NCBI GenBank assembly: GCA_030622545.1 | Contig: JAUXGA010000001.1 | Location: 124,001 to 188,000 of the forward strand | Length of the DNA: 64,000 nucleotides | Direction: 5' to 3' | Source: a bacterium | GTDB lineage: Bacteria > Electryoneota > RPQS01 > DYHQ01 | Part shown: positions 25,522-32,333 of the stretch, piece after piece | Layout of the letters: each line of letters begins with the position of its first letter | How positions within the stretch are numbered: the stretch's first letter is position 1 | Made by a program: the position numbers and the translations under genes | The notes under the pieces: generated by a model | The model's database searches: none | Seen by the model: only the letters and a program-made list of their open reading frames with translations | What the model was told of the DNA's origin: nothing

Positions 25522-26328
25522 ATGAACTATGAAAACATCCCCGATCACATCAGCTTCAGTCAGGTGAATACTTACTTAATCTGTCCGCTGAGATATCGCT
25601 TCCAGTACATCGATAAAGAGGAGTGGCAATTCAAGCCAGCCGCCCTTACACTTGGTTCGGCCATTCATGCGGCTATCGAGAAGTACTACACCAATCACTT
25701 AGAGAGTAAGAGAACATCCATCACGGACCTGCAGGACGTCTTTGATACGAGACTTTATCAGGACTGTGCCGAAGTCGAGATGAAATTCAAGACGGGGAAG
25801 GATCCGGTAGAGATACAACAACAAGGTCATGCGATGTTAGACTGCTTCATGAAGAACGTCACCCCCGGAGAAGTGCTTGGTGTGGAGGAAAAGTTCACCC
25901 TGGACGTCGTGGACGGAGCAACTGGCGAAACCCTGGATGTGCCTTTAGTCGGGAGAGTGGATCTGATCGAGCAGACCGAGGATGGCAATATCGTCTTTGT
26001 AGATTACAAGACATCAAGTTCACGCTACAATGAAGATTCCGTGCAACGAAACTTACAGCTGACAGCTTACAGCCTTTGGGCGCGGGAGGCCTATTCAACC
26101 GGGAAAAAGGAGACCGTTCACCTGCGCTTTGATGTGCTGTTGAAGAACAAAACACCCTTGTACCTGAAATACGAAACACAGCGCACTTATCAGGATGCCC
26201 AGCGATTTGTGCGAATGCTGCTGATGATAAGTGAAGCGATTAGAGAGGAGCTTTTTTACCCAAGCCCAGGATGGCAGTGCGTGGATTGCCCATTCAAGGT
26301 AAGCTGTGTCGCTGATCCACTGGCGTGA
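25522..26328 (+). CDS. PD-(D/E)XK nuclease, RecB/Cas4-like
   Basis: It is 268 residues of the PDDEXK_1 type. Motifs are FSQVNTYLICPLRYRF at the start, GSAIHAAIEKYY (His of motif I), GRVDLIE (Asp) with FVDYKTSS (Lys of the D-x-K core) and LQLTAYSLWA. The C-terminus has CVDCPFKVSC; with the first-motif Cys of LICPLRY this could form a 4Fe-4S site as in Cas4/AddB-type nucleases. It would resect DNA ends for the Rad52-like annealer. AGGAGG lies 7 nt before the ATG. There is no CRISPR array or cas gene in the window, so a Cas4 role is not indicated. Confidence 0.88.
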   Translation: MNYENIPDHISFSQVNTYLICPLRYRFQYIDKEEWQFKPAALTLGSAIHAAIEKYYTNHLESKRTSITDLQDVFDTRLYQDCAEVEMKFKTGKDPVEIQQQGHAMLDCFMKNVTPGEVLGVEEKFTLDVVDGATGETLDVPLVGRVDLIEQTEDGNIVFVDYKTSSSRYNEDSVQRNLQLTAYSLWAREAYSTGKKETVHLRFDVLLKNKTPLYLKYETQRTYQDAQRFVRMLLMISEAIREELFYPSPGWQCVDCPFKVSCVADPLA

Positions 26329-26357
26329 GACGATAGAAACATATCCATTAATCCAAG

Positions 26358-26395
26358 AGGCCCCGAGGTGACAATAATCGCCTTGGGGCTTTTTT
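26358..26395 (+). terminator. Terminator before the integrase gene
   Basis: AGGCCCCGAGG and CCTTGGGGCT form an imperfect stem followed by TTTTTTG. The integrase ribosome site begins about 6 nt later. Confidence 0.8.
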
Positions 26396-26414
26396 GTTTC
26401 AGGAGGGAAGAAAA

Positions 26415-27443
26415 GTGCCCAGTCTAAGAAAGCGAAAGTACCGAAGTGGAAAAGCGGCGTGGGTGATTTACTACCGTGTTGGAGGAAAGCTTTACCAGTA
26501 TACAATTGGGGATTTGAAAGCAAGCGAAGCTAGGAAAATCTATCATGATTTCTGTTCAAAGTACTTGCGGGGCATTGACCCCAGTGAAATTGAATCCATG
26601 AAATCCAAGTCACTATACCATGTCAGTGACCTTATGAACGAATATCTGCAATACAGTCAGACAAACAAAGCAGAAAACACGTGTCGAATTATACGTGAAG
26701 CCTTCAGGTATTTTCTTCGTTTCACAAGCGATATAGCGTTGGGAAGGGTGGACGTGCGTATCATAGAACGGTTCAAAGTGTGGAGGTTGGAATCGGTTAA
26801 ACCTACAACCTTGAACATCGCCTTTCGCGCCTTGAAAGCTGGTTTCCAATATGCTGTCAAGTTAGGTTGGCTTTCGAACAATCCATTCGCAGGTGTCAAA
26901 CAGGTTCCGGTACCCGAAGCAGACTATCCGGTGTACCTTTCACAAGAGGAAGTTCAAGAATTGTTGTCAGTGATTAACGACCAAGAATTCCGTCGGTTGA
27001 TTAGGTTCTACTTGCTGACAGGATGCCGTCGATCAGAAGTGGCGCTGTTGGATTGGATGGATATTGATATGGAGGGGAGAACTGTAGTGATCAGGTCACG
27101 GTCGGCAAAGAACAAGAGAAACCGAATCATTCAGGTGGGGGAGAAGCTATATGGACTATTGCTTGAACAAGGTCCGAAACCATCAGGAAAGGTGTTTCCC
27201 AGATGGAAGCCCTGTTCTATTACCAATATGTTCAGGCGGTACGTTGATAAGTGCGATTTCGGTCGCAAGATAACTGTTCATTCCTTGCGACACACAGCAA
27301 CAGTGCATTGGTTATTGGCAGGGGTTGATATTCACACGGTAAGTAAAATATTGGGGCACACATCCATTCGAATCACCGAGACAGTCTATGCGCATGTTCC
27401 TGCAGCGCGGAGGCAAGAGGCCATGGACAAATTGCCTTATTAG
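26415..27443 (+). CDS. Tyrosine recombinase (site-specific integrase)
   Basis: It is 342 residues from a GTG that follows AGGAGG by 8 nt; the track start is a TTG inside the preceding terminator. The N-terminus is a basic arm-binding region, then a SAM-like core-binding domain (about 75-165) and the catalytic domain. Catalytic residues are Arg in GCRRSE, Lys in the following beta-hairpin (SAKNKR), HSLRHT, GHTS and Tyr in ETVYAHV. It lies 88 nt from tRNA-Ser(GGA), its probable attachment gene, and would insert the element at the tRNA 3' half. No excisionase was recognised. Confidence 0.95.
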   Translation: MPSLRKRKYRSGKAAWVIYYRVGGKLYQYTIGDLKASEARKIYHDFCSKYLRGIDPSEIESMKSKSLYHVSDLMNEYLQYSQTNKAENTCRIIREAFRYFLRFTSDIALGRVDVRIIERFKVWRLESVKPTTLNIAFRALKAGFQYAVKLGWLSNNPFAGVKQVPVPEADYPVYLSQEEVQELLSVINDQEFRRLIRFYLLTGCRRSEVALLDWMDIDMEGRTVVIRSRSAKNKRNRIIQVGEKLYGLLLEQGPKPSGKVFPRWKPCSITNMFRRYVDKCDFGRKITVHSLRHTATVHWLLAGVDIHTVSKILGHTSIRITETVYAHVPAARRQEAMDKLPY

Positions 27444-27450
27444 ATGAAAG

Positions 27451-27474
27451 TGTTGGCGCAGTGTTGGCGCAGAA
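27451..27474. repeat. Right inner direct repeat (candidate integrase arm site)
   Basis: Two tandem copies of TGTTGGCGCAG lie between the integrase stop and tRNA-Ser. Twenty bases (27455-27474) are identical to 6350-6369 at the other end. The placement just inside both attachment sites suits arm-type binding sites. Confidence 0.65.
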
Positions 27475-27531
27475 TAAATTATGAGCACAAAGCCCCACTT
27501 CACGTGAGGCCTTAAGTTATTGATTATATTG

Positions 27532-27618
27532 CGGAGAGAGTGGGATTCGAACCCACGGTACGGTTGCCCGCACGCACGCCTTCCAAGCGTGTGCCTTCGA
27601 CCACTCGGCCATCTCTCC
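27532..27618 (-). tRNA. tRNA-Ser(GGA), intact; right attachment site
   Basis: It is 87 nt on the minus strand: 7-bp acceptor stem GGAGAGA/TCTCTCC, discriminator G, anticodon GGA in CTTGGAAG, long class-II variable arm and a TTCGAAT T-loop. CCA is not encoded. It is the intact partner of the fragment at 6218. The track ORF beginning MERWPSGRRHTLG is a translation of this tRNA. Confidence 0.96.
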
Positions 27619-27651
27619 AAAAGAACGTCTTATCAGAACAAGTATAAAAAA

Positions 27652-28014
27652 TCACGGGATCCGCGCAACCACAAAGATATATCGCAGGGGGGCGTCTCCG
27701 GAGTTGAATACATTGTGCCGCGTTTTAGGTGGAATGTAAACCATCTGGCCATGCTCGATTCTCTGTCGCGACATGCCTTCAGCTTCCACCTCGCCTGTGC
27801 CTTCGAGAATGACCAGCGCTTCTTCGTGTTGGCCGGTGGAATGCTCTCCCACGCTCTCTCCCGGATGGAGAGTAACCAGTCCGGATTTCATGCTGATGGT
27901 CTGAACACCATCAAGAATCGGGAAGAAATCGCTTCCATCTGTGGGAAGCGTGATTATAGCTGGAGCAAGGTCGCGGGTATCATCGGTCATAGTTGTAGCT
28001 TTCCCATGTGACAT
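27652..28014 (-). CDS. Single-domain cupin protein
   Basis: It is about 120 residues from ATG 28014 (or about 112 from ATG 27990, which has GGGAAAG 8 nt upstream). The cupin core is visible: GESVGEHSTGQHEEALVILEG with the metal-binding His and Glu residues, then YIPPKTRHNVFN with the second-motif His. Small cupins range from sugar isomerases to regulators and oxygenases; the substrate cannot be told. The track ORF wrongly extends through the upstream tRNA-Ser(CGA). The gene lies outside the mobile element and is probably transcribed after that tRNA. Confidence 0.82.
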   Translation of the reverse strand: MSHGKATTMTDDTRDLAPAIITLPTDGSDFFPILDGVQTISMKSGLVTLHPGESVGEHSTGQHEEALVILEGTGEVEAEGMSRQRIEHGQMVYIPPKTRHNVFNSGDAPLRYIFVVARIP

Positions 28015-28027
28015 GCGCCTGGAATTT

Positions 28028-28057
28028 CGTAGGGGCGGTGTCTGTAACCCGCCCGAG
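28028..28057. repeat. Dispersed palindrome of GGGCGG...CCGCCC type
   Basis: CGTAGGGGCGGTGTCTGTAACCCGCCCG is related to GCGTAGGGCTTGGCCTGTGACCCGCCCTC at 41876. It lies between the cupin gene and tRNA-Ser(CGA). Confidence 0.55.
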
Positions 28058-28062
28058 ATTAG

Positions 28063-28150
28063 CGGAGAGGGAGGGATTCGAACCCCCGGTACGAACAAGT
28101 CGTACAACGGCTTTCGAGGCCGCCGCATTCGACCACTCTGCCACCTCTCC
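28063..28150 (-). tRNA. tRNA-Ser(CGA)
   Basis: It is 88 nt on the minus strand with acceptor GGAGAGG/CCTCTCC, discriminator G, anticodon CGA in CCTCGAAAG, a long variable arm and a TTCGAAT T-loop. CCA is not encoded. The track ORF beginning MERWQSGRMRR is its translation. Confidence 0.95.
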
Positions 28151-28154
28151 AAAT

Positions 28155-28195
28155 CTCCCCCCGTTTACGGGGGGATGTCAGGGGGGTCACCTTAT
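28155..28195. repeat. G-run palindromic repeat, copy 1
   Basis: CCCCCCGTTTACGGGGGG is followed by ATGTCAGGGGGGTCACCTTAT. The same unit recurs at 54717-54756, and the hairpin part alone at 30107-30124. It lies 4 nt upstream of tRNA-Ser(CGA). Confidence 0.7.
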
Positions 28196-28215
28196 ACAGG
28201 GGGGGTAACCTTAAT

Positions 28216-28707
28216 CTAACAAGGCTTATTCAACCAGTCCTTTAACGACTTCCTGACTTTCTCTTCAATCTTGCGAGCGATTTCTTCCCAGTCTTCGTCT
28301 TTTTTCTGTTCGTTTTTGTCGAGCCAGTCCTTAATTCCGGTACGCACGCTTTCTTCGATATTGCTTCCGATTTGATTGCAGTCGTCGTCACTGAATCGAT
28401 GCGTCTTCTTTTTCTTTTTCCCAGAGCAAGTCGGAGCGCCGATGCTGCAACAGAGTCCGAGCAAGAAACCCAGATTATACGGCCAGCCCGTGTTGTTGAC
28501 TTCGTAGATGCTGACATCACCGTTGAACAGGCTGATAATAAAGGTAACGATAATAATCAATCCGTGCCACAGTCCCGCCCAGAATCCCGCTGTTTCTCCG
28601 GGATGAATGTCCTGAGCCCACCGTTCATTCCCCGGCGCGCACCCCATGAAAATCAGTGCCACGATTAAGAGCAGCGCCAGAATCAGATAACGTTTATCTA
28701 TCGACAT
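28216..28707 (-). CDS. Small lipoprotein with two membrane-associated segments
   Basis: From the ATG at 28707 (GAGGGGAATC upstream) there are 163 residues. The lipobox ALIFMGC places the acylated Cys near residue 22. The segment GFWAGLWHGLIIIVTFIISLF and then WPYNLGFLLGLC are typical of a widespread small family of unknown function. A lysine run and a charged helical tail with repeated DWLDKNEQKK/DWLNKPC follow. It is probably anchored in the inner membrane with the tail exposed. The function is unknown. Confidence 0.65.
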   Translation of the reverse strand: MSIDKRYLILALLLIVALIFMGCAPGNERWAQDIHPGETAGFWAGLWHGLIIIVTFIISLFNGDVSIYEVNNTGWPYNLGFLLGLCCSIGAPTCSGKKKKKTHRFSDDDCNQIGSNIEESVRTGIKDWLDKNEQKKDEDWEEIARKIEEKVRKSLKDWLNKPC

Positions 28708-28848
28708 GATTCCCCTCATTTTATATGATTCGCCGCGGTGTATGTATCATGCGCCCGCGAGAGCAAACCCGGTAGTGCCGCACGGCCGTGCGCTTGGGTC
28801 GGCTGCAAGCAGGGTATGTTCATGAACAAATATTTATCTCCCACCACT

Positions 28849-29505
28849 CTATATCGCAAAAAAGAGTTTTCCCGGTTTGTGTTGCGTATCACCATCTTCA
28901 TCAATTTGGAACTCTCTTTTCACCAAATAGACTCGCGCCTCGACATCACGATATACTAGGGCTATAAAAGATCTTTCTCCATGATCCAAATGTCTTATAA
29001 GTGAAGTCGCAGAATCTCCATATTCCCGCGTTAGGATATCAAATAATTGTCTCTTTTCACAGTATGGTTCATCTATAAACAAGGCTACTTTTTCTTGTGG
29101 CTCAACCCATTCGAGAGAAGCATCACATTCCAAATAACTCTTCGTCTGCGTGTCGTATATGTAAGCATTCACGTGATGTGCAATCTTATCAGTTGGATTA
29201 TTAACAGCAACAACGTACTTTAATGTTTTAGCTTTCTCATGATTCTCCAATTTCAGGTCGCGTTCCTTCTCCTCGAGATTTTTATCCGATGTTATCTTCG
29301 CCTTTTCTTCGTCCCGATCGAACACTTTTATTGAACCGAAGAGAAAAGGTGCGACACTTACTCTCATCTGGTGTTGAAGAAGCTCCATCTGACCAGCATT
29401 CTGCATGCGCATAAGACGAGTTTCACGTGTATAGGAGTAACCGACAATTACTAATGCAAGAGTTACAACAACTAATCCCAGATTTAACCAGTCGCCTATC
29501 CACAT
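28849..29505 (-). CDS. Membrane-anchored protein of unknown function
   Basis: AGGAGG lies just upstream of the ATG at 29505 (MWIGDWLNLGLVVV), so the track start 165 nt earlier is rejected. The 218 residues begin with one membrane helix (LVVVTLALVIVGYSY), then a coiled-coil-like basic stretch (TRETRLMRMQNAGQMELLQHQ) and a soluble domain with beta-rich segments (VAVNNPTDKIAHHVNAYIYD). The layout resembles small membrane-tethered proteins with an immunoglobulin-like domain. No family name can be given. It lies alone, between two other short envelope or cytosolic genes on the same strand. Confidence 0.6.
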   Translation of the reverse strand: MWIGDWLNLGLVVVTLALVIVGYSYTRETRLMRMQNAGQMELLQHQMRVSVAPFLFGSIKVFDRDEEKAKITSDKNLEEKERDLKLENHEKAKTLKYVVAVNNPTDKIAHHVNAYIYDTQTKSYLECDASLEWVEPQEKVALFIDEPYCEKRQLFDILTREYGDSATSLIRHLDHGERSFIALVYRDVEARVYLVKREFQIDEDGDTQHKPGKLFFAI

Positions 29506-29584
29506 TGGTAATCCTCCTCGATTGTTGATTGCCGAACTGACAGTAACTATTCTTATGATAATTGTGTTCTGTTGTACACTACTA

Positions 29585-29866
29585 CTACACCTCCCCCAAC
29601 CAAAACACGTCCGGGGGTTCGGGTTCCCATTCCTCGAAGGGGTCGTTTTTGATGGCTTCAAGGGTGACATCGTGGGCGGCTTCCCACTCTTCTTTGGAAT
29701 CCCAAATGGCCAGTCCCACCAGCGCGCCGGAACGCTCGTCTTTCAATTGATGTACCTGCTGTAAGCCCTTCTGCTTTTTCATCACCTCGCCGAAGCGCCG
29801 CATCGAATCGATGAGCAGCGATTCCTTATCCGGGTATGGCCGGTGGATACCGATGGATACGAACAT
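29585..29866 (-). CDS. ABM-domain (antibiotic biosynthesis monooxygenase-like) protein
   Basis: It is 93 residues with a ferredoxin-like dimeric alpha/beta fold. The pattern VSIGIHRPYPDKESLLIDSMRRFGEVMKKQKGLQQVHQL...ALVGLAIWDSKEEWEAAHD is typical of ABM/dimeric-barrel proteins, which include heme-degrading and quinone-modifying enzymes but also many without known activity. There is no heme-binding signature visible to me. It is monocistronic by position, with a 26-bp inverted repeat beginning 34 nt upstream. Confidence 0.7.
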   Translation of the reverse strand: MFVSIGIHRPYPDKESLLIDSMRRFGEVMKKQKGLQQVHQLKDERSGALVGLAIWDSKEEWEAAHDVTLEAIKNDPFEEWEPEPPDVFWLGEV

Positions 29867-29899
29867 GTTTGTACTCTTATTGAAGGATTCCCTTTAATT

Positions 29900-30047
29900 G
29901 TCATTCCCGCGAAAGCGGGAATCCACTCCCTCGGAAGTCATCATAGAAATCCAGCTATCAGCGATTGCTTTTTTATTTCTATGGTTATGCAGTTGGTCAC
30001 TCCCCGCGTAGGCGTCCCTTATGGATTCCCGCTTTCGCGGGAATGAC
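29900..30047. repeat. 148-nt MITE-like unit bounded by exact 26-bp inverted repeats
   Basis: GTCATTCCCGCGAAAGCGGG (26 nt to 29925) and its exact reverse complement at 30022-30047 flank 96 nt of non-coding sequence. Each end is itself a hairpin (ATTCCCGC/GCGGGAAT). It resembles REP doublets or a small MITE mobilised by a RAYT-type transposase. No RAYT gene is in the window. Confidence 0.75.
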
Positions 30048-30129
30048 ACTTTTAACTACCTTTATGCGAATGATACTTCGGATTTTTAAAAGGAAAACCC
30101 CTTTGTCCCCCCGAAGGTGGGGGGATATT

Positions 30130-30462
30130 CTATACAGTAATCACGCTATCCGATTCGGTCAGGTAGGTGACGATTTCCTGCATATTGCTTTTGCGGCCAA
30201 CGGCGATTTTATCATCCAACTTGAAATGTCCGATGCACGTGCCGCAGCCGATAAGTTCGACTCCTGACGCGGCGAGTTCCTCCAGCTCGAACAACACCGG
30301 CGAGCCTTCCACTAACAGTTTCACTCCCGCGTTATAAAAAATGATTCGAGCCGGTTTCTTCTCCGCGATGAGCAGCTTTCGCAGGAAAGGTGCCATCAAT
30401 TTCTTGCCGAGTTCATCATCGCCATGTCCGAGTGTTTCGCTGTGAATGACAATCGTTTTCAC
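30130..30462 (-). CDS. DsrE/YedF-type sulfur or selenium relay protein
   Basis: The GTG at 30462 follows GGAAGGAAAT; the track start lies inside tadA. The 110 residues match the C-terminal domain of YedF-type proteins: GHGDDELGKKLMAPFLRKL, FYNAGVKLLVEGS, ELIGCGTCIGHF and VGRKSNMQEIV. YedF normally has an N-terminal TusA domain, absent here. The CGTC cysteines could carry persulfide or selenium. The start overlaps no other gene but sits 5 nt after the tadA stop, so the two are cotranscribed, linking it loosely to tRNA modification. Confidence 0.83.
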   Translation of the reverse strand: MKTIVIHSETLGHGDDELGKKLMAPFLRKLLIAEKKPARIIFYNAGVKLLVEGSPVLFELEELAASGVELIGCGTCIGHFKLDDKIAVGRKSNMQEIVTYLTESDSVITV

Positions 30463-30467
30463 GTGTG

Positions 30468-30965
30468 TTAATTTCCTTCCGTCTTGCGGACTTTGCGGAA
30501 GAACGCGCTGAGTTTCTGCGATGCTTCGTCCGCCATCACGCCGGGAATCACCTCGCACCGGTGATTCAGTCGTTCATCTTCCAAAATGCGAAAAAGGGAG
30601 CCGGAAGCTCCCGCTTTGGGGTCCATCGCGCCGAAAACCACGACGGGAATTCTCGCCAGCACTATCGCGCCCGCGCACATCGGACACGGTTCGAGCGTGA
30701 CATACAGCACGCAGTCTTCGAGCCTGCGGCTGCCGAGGCTGGCCGCCGCCGCCGAAATCGCAATCATCTCGGCGTGGGCGGTGGGCTCCTGAAGAGTTTC
30801 GGTCTGATTGTGGCCTCGCCCGATAACGGACAGGCCGTGCACGACCACACAACCAATCGGCACCTCGCCGACGGCTTCGGCTTTTTCGGCTTCGGCGAGG
30901 GCTTCTCGCATCCAGCGTTCGTGGCTGCCGAAGAGAATTTCCGGTGGCGGGGTGCCGTTTTCCAT
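30468..30965 (-). CDS. tadA: tRNA-specific adenosine deaminase TadA
   Basis: TadA converts the wobble adenosine of tRNA-Arg(ACG) to inosine. The zinc/catalytic motifs HAEMIA (His and the proton-shuttling Glu) and PCPMCAG are intact, and the start region [16 protein letters not shown] aligns with Escherichia coli TadA. The ATG at 30965 is the only good start; the track ORF runs on through the tRNA. The protein is 165 residues, normal. The ATG lies 2 nt beyond the discriminator base of tRNA-Arg(ACG), its own substrate, with no ribosome site in between. Cotranscription and processing would leave a nearly leaderless mRNA (inference). Confidence 0.95.
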   Translation of the reverse strand: MENGTPPPEILFGSHERWMREALAEAEKAEAVGEVPIGCVVVHGLSVIGRGHNQTETLQEPTAHAEMIAISAAAASLGSRRLEDCVLYVTLEPCPMCAGAIVLARIPVVVFGAMDPKAGASGSLFRILEDERLNHRCEVIPGVMADEASQKLSAFFRKVRKTEGN

Positions 30966-30966
30966 G

Positions 30967-31040
30967 TACGCCCGAAGGGATTCGAACCCCCAACCTTCTG
31001 GTCCGTAGCCAGACGCTCTATCCAGTTGAGCTACGGGCGC
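30967..31040 (-). tRNA. tRNA-Arg(ACG)
   Basis: It is 74 nt on the minus strand: acceptor GCGCCCG/CGGGCGT (one G-U pair), D-arm AGCTCAACTGGATAGAGC, anticodon loop CTACGGA with ACG, T-loop TTCGAAT, discriminator A. CCA is not encoded. A strong promoter precedes it and tadA follows immediately. Confidence 0.95.
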
Positions 31041-31056
31041 ATTTTTACGAACTTTA

Positions 31057-31085
31057 AATATACAAGAATTTCTTGTCATAGTCAA
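31057..31085 (-). promoter_or_regulatory. Promoter of tRNA-Arg(ACG)-tadA
   Basis: On the minus strand TTGACT, a 17-nt spacer and TATATT lie 16 nt before the tRNA 5' end. The spacer contains the perfect palindrome CAAGAA-A-TTCTTG, a possible operator or chance. Confidence 0.8.
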
Positions 31086-31176
31086 GCGTTTCTTTTCGAC
31101 TGCAATTCTTTTATAATTATTAGCTTATGTATCTATCCCTGCTATTAATGTTTCTATCGCACGTTTTGAATTCCTA

Positions 31177-31204
31177 TTGACAATATGGAAATAAATGCTA
31201 TATT
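31177..31204 (+). promoter_or_regulatory. Promoter of the ferredoxin/RDase-like operon
   Basis: TTGACA, a 16-nt spacer and TATATT, ending 36 nt before the chosen ATG of the NapH-like gene. It is divergent from the tRNA-Arg promoter about 90 nt away. Confidence 0.72.
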
Positions 31205-31240
31205 TTTAAGCTTATAATGAAAACTATCCTGAGGAGTCCC

Positions 31241-32317
31241 ATGCGTAAATCATTCCTATGTCTTTTCGCTCTGCTAACGATGACGTTCATAGCCCACGCC
31301 GAGCAACTCCAGAGTTCGGCGAGCGCCGACAGCGTGCCACCTGAAAGCACGGCTGCTGTTCAGGCGCAACCGGACAGTCAGATGACCGAAACCCACGGCG
31401 GGGCAGGCGCGGAAATACAGATGAAACCGGTTGAAAAGAAGCCGCTGGGTTTGGCCGATTTCCTATTCACCGGCAAATATCTCGCATTTCTGATTCTGAT
31501 GATTGTCGGTTTGGTGCTGTTGCTCACTCGCAAGGTGAATCTCTGGATTCGAATCGGCGTGATGGCGGTCGCGTTCGTGTTGTTTGGATTGGATTACATT
31601 TTCCCGCTGCATCCCAGCCCGATGTGTGCTTTAACGAAATTCTTCATGTTCAAATTCACGTGGGGTAAATTCTTCCCGGCGTTCACCGCGGTTGTGCTGG
31701 CGATGTTCATCCCGAGTCTCATCGGAAGAAAACTTTTCTGCGGCTGGGTTTGCCCGTTAGGTGCGCTTCAAGAGTTGGTCAATAAGATTCCTTTTAAATT
31801 CCGCTGGAAACAGTTCAATTTCACTGCTTTCAATTCAGTTCGGATGTCGCTCTTGGTGATGTTCATCCTGACGTTTTTCATGGCGCAAGAGCAAATACGA
31901 ATGCTCGCCGAAAGGGTGGACGCTGATTTTTCAAGCCGCATGTGGACCGCGTTTTCGGCGTATAATCTCTATGATCCGGTCAATTTTTTCGAGCTTCTGC
32001 ACTGGCATATCGACACGCTTTTTGTTATCATGTTTGCAGTTTTGATTATCTCGAGCCTGATTCTGTACCGGCCGTTCTGCTACCTTATCTGTCCCATTGG
32101 CGCGTTGACGTGGCTCTTTGAAATAATCGCACCGGGAAGAGTTCGCGTTGATCATAAAGTTTGCACGAAATGTCTGGAATGCGTTGACGCCAGTCCCTGT
32201 CCGACCATCGCGAAACTCGTCGATGAGAAAACGAAGTTCGCACCCGACTGCACTTCCTGCGGCGAATGTCTGAATGTCTGCAAGGAGAACGCGATTAAAT
32301 TCAGTTTCAAGCGCTGA
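31241..32317 (+). CDS. NapH/YccM-like membrane protein with two 4Fe-4S clusters
   Basis: The ATG at 31241 follows GAGGAG; the track start is 24 nt earlier. The 358 residues have a signal-like first helix ([17 protein letters not shown]), a periplasmic Ala/Ser/Pro-rich stretch, then membrane helices from about residue 75. Two CxxxCP motifs, [12 protein letters not shown] and [11 protein letters not shown], flank the central helices as in NapH/NosR-type proteins. The C-terminus carries two ferredoxin-type motifs ([14 protein letters not shown] and [12 protein letters not shown]). Such proteins pass electrons from the quinol pool or flavins. It is the first gene before the RDase-like protein and is a likely electron donor to it. 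Confidence 0.88.
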   Translation: MRKSFLCLFALLTMTFIAHAEQLQSSASADSVPPESTAAVQAQPDSQMTETHGGAGAEIQMKPVEKKPLGLADFLFTGKYLAFLILMIVGLVLLLTRKVNLWIRIGVMAVAFVLFGLDYIFPLHPSPMCALTKFFMFKFTWGKFFPAFTAVVLAMFIPSLIGRKLFCGWVCPLGALQELVNKIPFKFRWKQFNFTAFNSVRMSLLVMFILTFFMAQEQIRMLAERVDADFSSRMWTAFSAYNLYDPVNFFELLHWHIDTLFVIMFAVLIISSLILYRPFCYLICPIGALTWLFEIIAPGRVRVDHKVCTKCLECVDASPCPTIAKLVDEKTKFAPDCTSCGECLNVCKENAIKFSFKR

Positions 32318-32333
32318 TTAGATCCGAGAATCA

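Noticed and set aside
25522-26328. Cas4 of a CRISPR system
   Set aside because: No repeat-spacer array and no other cas gene; the neighbours are an annealase and an integrase, so a recombination nuclease is more likely.
27312-27620. ORFs beginning MERWPSGRRHTLG, MERWQSGRMRR and the [10 protein letters not shown] stretch before TadA
   Set aside because: They are translations of tRNA-Ser(GGA), tRNA-Ser(CGA) and tRNA-Arg(ACG), a known annotation artefact.
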